This document shows, piece by piece, positions 32,538 through 39,740 of a stretch of DNA of 64,000 nt (positions are counted from its first letter, which is position 1; each line of letters starts with the position of its first letter). The notes beneath the pieces are model-generated. The model worked only from the letters and a program-made list of their open reading frames with translations, was not told the DNA's origin and did no database searches. The stretch is from Jidongwangia harbinensis (GTDB lineage: Bacteria > Actinomycetota > Actinomycetes > Mycobacteriales > Micromonosporaceae): the NCBI RefSeq assembly GCF_020216025.1, contig NZ_JAIWNC010000001.1, forward strand, positions 186,001-250,000, read 5' to 3'. The translations under genes and the position numbers were made by a program.

Positions 32538-35417
32538 CTAGCGTAACAGATCCGGCGCCGCGACCGAAGTCGTCGTCCGCAGTCGCTCCCGGAGCGGCGC
32601 GGCATCCGGTCCGGACAGTTGGGCGGCGAGGGCCAGCCCTTCGGCGCGTACCCGGATGGCGGCGGCGAGGGAACCCGCCCCGGCCAGGGCATCCGCCAGC
32701 ACCGCGAGCGCCTCGGCGTGCCGGAACGAGTCGCCGAGGTCGGCGGCGGCGGCCACCGCCGTCTCGGCATACACCGTCGCGAAGGCGGAGCCCTCGGCCC
32801 GGGCGATGTCCGCGCGGGTGATCAGGGCGTCGCAGGCACCGGCGGGGTCCTCGATCCGGTCGTAGACGGCGAGCGCGGCGGCACAATGCCGGTGTGCCAG
32901 GTCGTGGTGTCCCGCACCGAGGTGGAACCGGCTCAGCTCGGTGTGGGTGAGAGCCTGGGAGCGCTCCGCCCCGATCTTCGTCCGCAGGCGCAACGCCTCC
33001 CGGTAGGCGGCCAGCGCGAGCGCCGGTCGCCCCTCCCGGCGATAGGCGTCGCCGAGGCGATGCAACGTCGCCGCTTCGCCGAACTGATTGCCCAGCCGCC
33101 GCGAGATGGCCCGCACCTCCTGATAGATGGCCACCGCCCGGCCGGTGTCGCCGAGGTTGAGATAGGCCGAGCCGAGGTTGTGCGCGCAGACGCTCTCCGC
33201 AGCGGGATCGCCGGCCTCCGCGGCACGCGCCCGCGCGGCCGTCAGCGGGGCGATGGCGCTGGCGAACTGGTGGAGGCCGCAGTACGCGTACCCCGCGTTG
33301 CTCAGATTCGCGATCTCACCGTAGGCGTGACCGTCGCGCCGGGCCGACTCGGCACCGATCTGGTTCATCTGCACCAGATCGTCGTAACGACCGGTGCGGG
33401 TGAACAGATCGTGCACCGCCGCGGGGATCTGCCAGGCGTGCCGGTGCAGACCATGCCGGACCGCCCGCTGCACGGCCGTCGCCAGGTTCTGCCGCTCCGA
33501 CCGGCACCAGGCCATCGCGGCACCCTCGGTCGCGAACTCCATCACACCCGGGGGCGCCGGAGGCAGGTCGGGAACCGGCGGTAGCTGCGGCGACAGGAGC
33601 GCGGCGGCGTTCGTCGCCGAGCGCAGGAACCAGGTGAGGACCGCGGCTCGGGCAGCGTCCGTCTCCGCCGCCGGATCCTCCGCCTGGCCCATCGCGCCGG
33701 CGAACTGGCGCAGCAGATCGTGCAGTCGATAGTGGCGGGCGGTGTCGTGCTCCACCAGGTTCATCCGGGCCAGCAGGTCGAGGATCGGCATGGTCTCCCG
33801 CGCGTCCGCGCCGGCGAGCGCCGCCGCGGCGTCCAGGCTGATCCGCGCGCCGGGGTGGAGGGCGAGGAGGCGGAAGACCCGGGCCGCCTCCGCCGGTAGC
33901 GAACGGTACGACCAGGCGAACACGGTGCTGAGGTCGTCGTCCTCGGCGCGGGCCCACAACAGACGGTCCCGCAGTTCCGCGGCCAGCTCGGCGATGCCGG
34001 CCCGGGGGCGCTCGGCAACCTGCACCCCGACGATCCGGAGTGCCAGCGGGAGGCCTCCCGCCATCGCCGCCAGCCGGGACACCGCCGCCGGCTCCGCGGC
34101 GGCCCGCCGCGCACCGACGAACTGGGTCAGCAGCGCACCGGCCTCCGCTTCGCCGAGCGGTTGCCCGACGAACTGGTGCACGCCCTCGCGGACGGTCAGG
34201 CCGTTGAGCCGGCGCCGGCTGGTGATGATGGCCAGGCACGTGGGTACCGCCGGAATCAACGGGCGTACCTGAGCCGAATCGGCGGCGTTGTCGATGAACA
34301 CCAGCACCCGGCGTCCGGCCAGCACCTCGTTGAACCGGTGCCGCCGATCGTCGCTCCCGGCCGGGATCCGCTCCTCCGGCACGCCGAGAGCATGCAGGAA
34401 GTGCGCCAGTGCCTCTCCGGGAGCGATCGGCTCGCCCGGCCCGAACGCGCCGGCGTCGAGAAAGAGCTGCCCATCGGGGAACAGACCGGCACGTCGCTGC
34501 GACCAGTGGACGGCCAGGGTCGTCTTGCCCACGCCCGGCATGCCGGTGATGATCACGCCGTGGGGCCGGTCAACGCCCGGCTCGGCGAGGCGATCAAGTT
34601 CGGTGAGCAGGTCTTCGTGGCCGACGAAGCCGGGGATGCCGTACGGCAGCTGACGCGGCCGGGCGTCGGCGCCGTACGGCGGCCGGGCCCGGATCACGTC
34701 GAGGTCGATGCACGGTTCGGCCCCCAGTTCACGGCGGAAACGCTTGCGGAACTGCGCCAGGTACCGCCGCGCGTCGTCCTCCCGGCGAACCGCACACAGT
34801 GCACTGATCCACAGCCGGGCGAGCGACTCGTCCACGTCGTACTCACGGACCAGTTCCTCCAGCTGTACCAGCACCGCGTGGTGCCGGCCGGTGCGCAGCC
34901 GGGCGTCGGCCAGCAGCCGGTGGGCGTCCACCAGAGCCTCGGTGATCTGCCGGCGCAGGTGTTCGGCCGCGGACCCACGGAGGTCCGCGACGGCATCGCC
35001 GCGCCACAGCCCGACCGCCCGCACCAGATCCGACTCGGCCTCCACGGGCCGATCGCTCCCCAGAGCGGTGCGCGCCTGCTCGACGAGGGTGCGGAACTGA
35101 TGAAAGTCCACGGTGGCCGGATCGACGTCGAGCCGGTACGCGGCGCCGACCCGGGCCAGCTCATGCTCGACGCCACTGCGGTCGAGAACCGAGCGCAGCC
35201 GGCTGACCATCGAGTAGAGGGTCTGCCGGCGGTCGACCGTGCCGCCGTCCGGCCACAGGTGGTCGGTCAGCCGGTCCACGGCCACCGGCTTTCCGGCGTA
35301 CAGCAGGAGAACGGCCAGCAGCCCCCGCTGCTTCGCCGCACCGAGCGGGACCGCCTTTCCCCCGACGTGAAGCTCGGTCGGACCAAGTATCGCGAACCAC
35401 ACCCGAAGCACCCCCAC
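32538..35417 (-). CDS. AfsR/SARP-family regulator (wHTH-BTAD-NB-ARC-TPR)
   Basis: GTG at 35417 gives 959 aa. Residues 5-95 are the OmpR-like winged helix of SARPs (VGGKAVPLGAAKQRGLLAVLLLYAG, DRLTDHLWPDG). Residues about 100-245 are the bacterial transcriptional activator domain. The NB-ARC ATPase has GFVGHEDLLTELDRL, the P-loop ITGMPGVGKTTLA and Walker B VLVFIDNAAD. A helical part with TPR repeats (ESVCAHNLGSAYLNLGDTGRAVAIYQEV and similar) fills the C-terminal 300 residues. AfsR-type proteins activate secondary metabolism genes from direct-repeat sites. It is divergent from the GT-B-like gene by 191 bases and may control it. Confidence 0.93.
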   Translation of the reverse strand: MGVLRVWFAILGPTELHVGGKAVPLGAAKQRGLLAVLLLYAGKPVAVDRLTDHLWPDGGTVDRRQTLYSMVSRLRSVLDRSGVEHELARVGAAYRLDVDPATVDFHQFRTLVEQARTALGSDRPVEAESDLVRAVGLWRGDAVADLRGSAAEHLRRQITEALVDAHRLLADARLRTGRHHAVLVQLEELVREYDVDESLARLWISALCAVRREDDARRYLAQFRKRFRRELGAEPCIDLDVIRARPPYGADARPRQLPYGIPGFVGHEDLLTELDRLAEPGVDRPHGVIITGMPGVGKTTLAVHWSQRRAGLFPDGQLFLDAGAFGPGEPIAPGEALAHFLHALGVPEERIPAGSDDRRHRFNEVLAGRRVLVFIDNAADSAQVRPLIPAVPTCLAIITSRRRLNGLTVREGVHQFVGQPLGEAEAGALLTQFVGARRAAAEPAAVSRLAAMAGGLPLALRIVGVQVAERPRAGIAELAAELRDRLLWARAEDDDLSTVFAWSYRSLPAEAARVFRLLALHPGARISLDAAAALAGADARETMPILDLLARMNLVEHDTARHYRLHDLLRQFAGAMGQAEDPAAETDAARAAVLTWFLRSATNAAALLSPQLPPVPDLPPAPPGVMEFATEGAAMAWCRSERQNLATAVQRAVRHGLHRHAWQIPAAVHDLFTRTGRYDDLVQMNQIGAESARRDGHAYGEIANLSNAGYAYCGLHQFASAIAPLTAARARAAEAGDPAAESVCAHNLGSAYLNLGDTGRAVAIYQEVRAISRRLGNQFGEAATLHRLGDAYRREGRPALALAAYREALRLRTKIGAERSQALTHTELSRFHLGAGHHDLAHRHCAAALAVYDRIEDPAGACDALITRADIARAEGSAFATVYAETAVAAAADLGDSFRHAEALAVLADALAGAGSLAAAIRVRAEGLALAAQLSGPDAAPLRERLRTTTSVAAPDLLR

Positions 35418-35516
35418 CGTAATGACCCCACTACTCAGTGTGTTGGCCGCTCCGGTTTCCCGCCAATCCGCGCTGTTCGCTGTGCGTAATATCGGACACG
35501 CGATTGCTAGTTCTCG

Positions 35517-35561
35517 TGCAAGTGAATTGCAAGCTCATTGGCCACCGTCCTGTCCGGACGG
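35517..35561. promoter_or_regulatory. Two inverted repeats in the AfsR / GT-B-like divergent promoter
   Basis: TGCAA-GTGAA-TTGCA (35517-35531) and CCGTCC-TGTCC-GGACGG (35545-35561) are perfect palindromes in the 191-base gap between divergent starts at 35417 and 35609. Which regulator binds is unknown. Confidence 0.4.
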
Positions 35562-35608
35562 CGCCGCAGCCTGGTCACGCAACTGCCGGACCGGACTAGG
35601 GCGGAACC

Positions 35609-36799
35609 ATGAATCGTGAATGGGCCAGTGTGCCAATCGGCATCGACGCGGACCGGTGGGTCAGTCGCGGCGGCTGCCGAACCGTTCTAGCGGTCGCGCA
35701 CACCGTGGTCAGCTGCCAGCGCCTGCTCGACGTCGTCGACCTGATCGAGACCGACCCCCGTGTGCAGGTCGTCTTCACCGTGGCTCCGGACGTCTTCAAC
35801 CACGGGGTCGACGGCTATCTGCGCGAGCTGGGTGCGCTGGTCGTGCCGTGGGCACAGGCCACCCGGGAGAGTTTCCACCTCGCCCTGGCCGCCTCCTCCG
35901 GCGGCCTGACCGAGATCCATGCCCCGGTGGTGCTGATGGCGCACGGCGCCGGTCACGGGAAGACCGCCCGCCCACCGAGCCGGGGCGGCCCGATCGTCAC
36001 CGATCCCCCGGTCTACGGCCTCGAGCCGCAGGAACTGCTGCGGGCCGGCCGGGTGCTGCCCTCCGCCCTGCTCCTCGCGCACCGGGCGGAGCGGGAGATC
36101 CTCCGAAGACAGTGCCCACCGGCGCTGGCCGTCGCCGTGGTCACCGGGGACATCTGTTACGACCGGTTGCTCCTGAGCCTGTCGGAGCGCGACCGCTATC
36201 GTCACGCCCTGGGCATCGGCAACGCCGAAAGGCTCGTCGTGGTGAGCTCGACCTGGGGACGGGACGGGTCGTTCGGCGCCGCCCACGACCTGTTGCCGCG
36301 CCTGATGACCGGCCTGCCGGCCGGCCGGTACCGGGTCGCCGCGCTGCTGCACCCGGCGATCTGGGCGCACGGCGTGCGGCAGGTGCGCGCGTGGACCGGC
36401 GACTGCCGCGCCGCCGGGCTGATCCTGCCCGCACCCACCGAGGACTGGCGGGCGCTGGTCGCGGCGGCGGATCACGTCATCGGTGATCACGGCTCGGTCA
36501 CCGCGTACGCAGCCGCCGCCGGCCTGCCGACGCTCCGCCTCGACGGGGACTGGCCGCAGCGGTGCGCGCCGGGCACCGCGCAGCACCTGGTCGGGCAGAA
36601 GGCCGGCCGGCTGCGACTCGACGACCCGCTGGAGCCGCAACTGCGCGACGCCCGGCCGCTGGACACCGGCGCCGTCGCCGCCCGCGTCACCTCGCACCCG
36701 GGGCAGGCCGGCGAACGCCTGCGCCGTGTCCTCTACCGCCTGCTCCACCTGTCCCCGCCGGGCAGGCATCGCCGGGTCGAGCCGGTGCCCGTCCCATGA
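35609..36799 (+). CDS. GT-B-like protein of unknown function
   Basis: ATG at 35609 gives 396 aa with no signal peptide or membrane helix. The pattern suggests two Rossmann-like halves. The N-terminal half has VLAVAHTVVSCQRLLDVVDLIETDPRVQVVFTVAPD and PVVLMAHGAGHGK. The C-terminal half has RLVVVSSTWGRDGSF and VAALLHPAIWA, then VIGDHGSVTAYAAAAGLPTLRLDGD, which resembles the donor-binding end of CDP-glycerol phosphotransferases and UDP-GlcNAc 2-epimerases. A sugar or polyol-phosphate transferase is possible but unproven. Its stop overlaps the next ATG, so it forms a unit with the 105-aa protein, between an AfsR-type regulator and an NLR/amyloid pair. Confidence 0.6.
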   Translation: MNREWASVPIGIDADRWVSRGGCRTVLAVAHTVVSCQRLLDVVDLIETDPRVQVVFTVAPDVFNHGVDGYLRELGALVVPWAQATRESFHLALAASSGGLTEIHAPVVLMAHGAGHGKTARPPSRGGPIVTDPPVYGLEPQELLRAGRVLPSALLLAHRAEREILRRQCPPALAVAVVTGDICYDRLLLSLSERDRYRHALGIGNAERLVVVSSTWGRDGSFGAAHDLLPRLMTGLPAGRYRVAALLHPAIWAHGVRQVRAWTGDCRAAGLILPAPTEDWRALVAAADHVIGDHGSVTAYAAAAGLPTLRLDGDWPQRCAPGTAQHLVGQKAGRLRLDDPLEPQLRDARPLDTGAVAARVTSHPGQAGERLRRVLYRLLHLSPPGRHRRVEPVPVP

Positions 36800-37113
36800 G
36801 GCGCCCGGTGGATCCGTACGTGGTGCGCGACGACACGCCGCTGACCCGACCGGGGCGGGCGACCGGCATGGCCGACGTCCTGATCACCGCGGGTGACGGC
36901 CGGCCCCGGTCCGAGCAGTTCGCCGCCCTGTTCGCGCGGTACCCGGGCCTGACCCTCGCCGTCATCGTCACACCCGGCCGCCTCGTCAACGCACGCGCCC
37001 GGGACGGCGCCACGGTGGCGGTCCGTCTCGAACCGGCGGTGTCAGTGCGCAGCGCCGCCCTCGCCTTCCACGCCATCTGGGCCGGGCAGACCGAGACCGG
37101 CATAGAGACGTGA
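36796..37113 (+). CDS. Small protein of unknown function coupled to the GT-B-like gene
   Basis: ATG 36796 overlaps the previous stop (ATGA); 105 aa. I do not recognise the family. It shows MADVLITAGDGRPRSEQFAALFARYPGLTLAVIVTPGRLVNARARDG, an alpha/beta pattern, and AALAFHAIWAGQTE at the end. There is no signal peptide or membrane segment. The translational coupling implies a joint role with the GT-B-like protein. Its last 72 bases overlap the convergent NLR gene, and both frames look like coding sequence, so one 3' end may be extended. Confidence 0.55.
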   Translation: MRRPVDPYVVRDDTPLTRPGRATGMADVLITAGDGRPRSEQFAALFARYPGLTLAVIVTPGRLVNARARDGATVAVRLEPAVSVRSAALAFHAIWAGQTETGIET

Positions 37114-39123
37114 CGCACGGGCCGCGTGCGCGTCGGCGCCGGCCGCATCGCCGCCGAGCCGGACGGCGCGGGCCAGCACCTCCAAGGCCTGCGCCTCCTC
37201 GAACGGCGAGCCGAGACCGCGCATTCCGGCCGCGGCGCCGGCCGCCGTCTCCGCCGCCTCGGCGGTTTCGTGCTGGGCCAGGTACGCCCGCGCCAACGCG
37301 ATCTCGGTGCGCTGCCGGTTGTAGGGGTCGGCGTCGCCCAGCTCACCGAAGATGGCCCGGGCCTCGACCAGGTGGTCGACGGCCTCGGCCGGTGCACCCG
37401 TCGCGGTCAGCACCCCGCCCAGCCGAACCAGGGTCAGGGCGGTCCGGCGCGGGTCGCCGGTCGCCCGGTTGGCGGCGAGGAGCCGCCGGTACATCCGGAC
37501 CGCCTCCGGCTCGCGGCCGGTATCGCGATACAGCGAGGCGAGCCGCTCCTCGGCGTCGATCACGCCGAGCGGGTCGCCGGCGTCCCGGAACGCGGCGACG
37601 GCCAGGTGCAGTTGGTCCTCGGCCTCGGACTCCCGGCCGTTTCCCGCGTAGGCGTCGCCGAGCCGTTTACGCATGTCCGCCTCGGCCCAGCGATTCCCCC
37701 AGCACCGGGCGGCCGTCACGCCACGCTCGTCGGCGGCGATCCGGTCCCGGCGGTGGGTCCGGTAGAGGAACAACGGCCACAGCACGTCGGACAGGTGCCA
37801 GGCCAGGTCGTTCCAGCCGTACGCCAGAGCCATCCGCCCGGCCGCGAGCAGGTTGGGTCGCTCGTGGTCGAGCCAGCCTACCGGCTCGCCGGGCCGGGTG
37901 AACGACGGCAGCGCCACGGGCGCACCGGCGTACTCGTACCGGAGCGGGCGGCGGCGGTACGGGGTGATCGCGCGGTCTGCCGCCGCCGCGGCGGCCAGGT
38001 ACCACTCGATGCCGGCCCGCCGGGCACCGTCCCGTGCGGCCGGCGACTCGTCGGCGTCGAGACGGTGCTGCGCGTGCAGGAGGAGAAGGTCGTGCTGGCG
38101 GAAGCGGTCGGTCTCCGGCTCCTCCAGGAGATTGGCCTGGAGGAGCCGGTCGATCGCGGCGCTCGCGCGTTCGGCCGAGCCGCCCACGGCGGCGACCACA
38201 CCCGGCCCGTGGTCGCGGCCGGGCAGCACCGCGAGCCGCCGGTACACCGCCCGCACGGCGGCGTCGAGCCCGTGGTAGGAGAGATCCAGGGAACCGCGAA
38301 CGGAGACCCCGTCGACCGTGCGCAGACCGGCCAGGCGATGTGACTCCTCGCCCAGTTCGGCGGCGAGCCGGGCGAGTGGGTGCTTCGAACGCGCAGCGAG
38401 CCGGGCGGCGACCACGGACAACGCCAACGGCAGGCCGCCGCAGATCCGGGCGAGTGCCCGGGCCTCGGCGCGCTCGCGGTCGATCCGCTCTGCGCCGAGC
38501 GATCGCTCGAGGAGCGCGACCGCATCGTCCTCGTTCCACGGCCGCACCTCGATCTCGGCACCACCGTCGATCACCAGGCCGGCGAGCCGCCACCGGCTGG
38601 TGACCAGCACCAGGCTGGGACCGGCACCCGGGAGCAGCACCCGGACCTGCGCCGCCGAGAACGCGTTGTCCAGCACGACGAGCAGGGCCCGGCCGGCGGT
38701 CAGCGACCGGAAGCGAGCGCTCTGCTCGGCCACCGTGGCCGGCACCCGCTCGGACGGTACGCCCACGGCGCGCAGCAGAACACCCAGCGCCTCGCCCGGG
38801 TCCACCGCGGTGGACTCGCTGTATCCCTGCAGATCCAGGTAGAGCTGGCCGTCGGGGTATCGCGAACTGAGGTCGTGCGCCCACCGCCGGGCCAGCGTCG
38901 TCTTTCCCACTCCGCCCGGACCGGTCAGGATCACCGGCGACGCGTCCGTGGCGTTCAGCGCGGCCAGCTCGGCATCCCGTCCGACGAAGATCGTCGGAGG
39001 CGCGATCAGCTGGCGCGGTGGTGCCGGCGCAGCCTGATGAACGTGTACCCCGCCGTGGACGGTCGCCGCCTGCACCACCGCCCCGACAACGGTGCCGTCG
39101 ACGGCGTTGGTGTGCCCGGTCAT
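37042..39123 (-). CDS. NLR protein: RHIM-like amyloid motif - NB-ARC - TPR
   Basis: ATG 39123 overlaps the stop of the small upstream gene (ATGA); 693 aa. Residues 6-29 (NAVDGTVVGAVVQAATVHGG then VHVH) form a short beta-prone motif of the bacterial amyloid signalling (BASS, RHIM-like) type. NB-ARC follows, with TIFVGRDAELAALN, the P-loop GPGGVGKT at 68-75, Walker B LLVVLDNAFSAAQ and LVTSRWRLAGL. TPR-like helical repeats fill the C-terminal half (YNRQRTEIALARAYLAQHETAEAAETAAG). In such systems the TPR/NB-ARC part senses a trigger and oligomerises, and the N-terminal motif templates amyloid folding in a partner. The partner gene directly upstream carries the matching motif. Confidence 0.85.
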   Translation of the reverse strand: MTGHTNAVDGTVVGAVVQAATVHGGVHVHQAAPAPPRQLIAPPTIFVGRDAELAALNATDASPVILTGPGGVGKTTLARRWAHDLSSRYPDGQLYLDLQGYSESTAVDPGEALGVLLRAVGVPSERVPATVAEQSARFRSLTAGRALLVVLDNAFSAAQVRVLLPGAGPSLVLVTSRWRLAGLVIDGGAEIEVRPWNEDDAVALLERSLGAERIDRERAEARALARICGGLPLALSVVAARLAARSKHPLARLAAELGEESHRLAGLRTVDGVSVRGSLDLSYHGLDAAVRAVYRRLAVLPGRDHGPGVVAAVGGSAERASAAIDRLLQANLLEEPETDRFRQHDLLLLHAQHRLDADESPAARDGARRAGIEWYLAAAAAADRAITPYRRRPLRYEYAGAPVALPSFTRPGEPVGWLDHERPNLLAAGRMALAYGWNDLAWHLSDVLWPLFLYRTHRRDRIAADERGVTAARCWGNRWAEADMRKRLGDAYAGNGRESEAEDQLHLAVAAFRDAGDPLGVIDAEERLASLYRDTGREPEAVRMYRRLLAANRATGDPRRTALTLVRLGGVLTATGAPAEAVDHLVEARAIFGELGDADPYNRQRTEIALARAYLAQHETAEAAETAAGAAAGMRGLGSPFEEAQALEVLARAVRLGGDAAGADAHAARASRLYAGLGLPGPDGVEGEGGAAH

Positions 39124-39524
39124 CGAGGTGGCGTGGACCCACCGAGGTACAGGTTGCCGTTCATCGTGAAGTCCCGGCCCTGCAACAGCGAACCGGTGAC
39201 GGTGCCGGAATTCTGGTTCACCACCGAGTTTTCGCCCTGCACCTGCTGGCCTACCTGCGCCCACAACGCGCGCAGCTCGGTGTCGAACTCACGGTCCTCG
39301 GCGGCGATGCGGTCGATGGATCCGGCCAGGGCCTGCACCCTTTGCGGATCGTCCGGCTGCGCCTGCGCCTCGGCCAGCATCGTCAGCGCCGTGCGGTCGG
39401 CGGCGAAGCGGCGGCGCACCAGCTGCACCAGCGCCTGCCAGGCGACGGGCCCGCTCGCGACGGCCATCTCCGCCGTTCGGACCGCGAGCGCCGTCGCCAC
39501 CGCAACCATGATCGGATCAGCCAT
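39120..39524 (-). CDS. Bell-like helical effector candidate with C-terminal RHIM-like amyloid motif
   Basis: ATG at 39524 with GGGGGAG 6 bases upstream gives 134 aa. Residues 1-30 are hydrophobic and helix-prone (MADPIMVAVATALAVRTAEM). Residues 30-95 are amphipathic helices. Residues 103-127 (NQNSGTVTGSLLQGRDFTMN then GNLYL) align with the N-terminal motif of the downstream NLR: both have GTV-x-G-x, two aliphatic residues, then Gln, and a later Gly followed by alternating hydrophobics. Helical Bell domains with a C-terminal amyloid motif are the proposed membrane-active executioners of bacterial NLR amyloid pathways. Membrane toxicity is inferred, not shown. The stop overlaps the NLR start. 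Confidence 0.68.
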   Translation of the reverse strand: MADPIMVAVATALAVRTAEMAVASGPVAWQALVQLVRRRFAADRTALTMLAEAQAQPDDPQRVQALAGSIDRIAAEDREFDTELRALWAQVGQQVQGENSVVNQNSGTVTGSLLQGRDFTMNGNLYLGGSTPPR

Positions 39525-39558
39525 GTCGCACTCCCCCAAGCCAGCATCCGCCCATCAG

Positions 39559-39604
39559 TCTCGCACAGAACGGCAACGGTGCGCATCGATGCGATCTCGC
39601 ACAG
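39559..39604. promoter_or_regulatory. Direct repeats around a palindrome upstream of the effector/NLR pair
   Basis: TCTCGCACAG occurs at 39559-39568 and 39595-39604, in the same orientation and 36 bp apart. Between them lies the perfect palindrome CGCATCGATGCG (39582-39593). The 216-base gap separates the divergent effector and MMPL starts. Confidence 0.5.
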
Positions 39605-39740
39605 TAACTCGCGGCGCCACCGGACCTGCGTCGGCCGTACTGCGATCTTCGTATCCGGAGCCTGCAGCCGCACGACGACGCGACCGGGGCCGGGCCGGGA
39701 GGCTGGGCGCAACGTTCACCGAGGAGTGGAGTGTCGCGCC

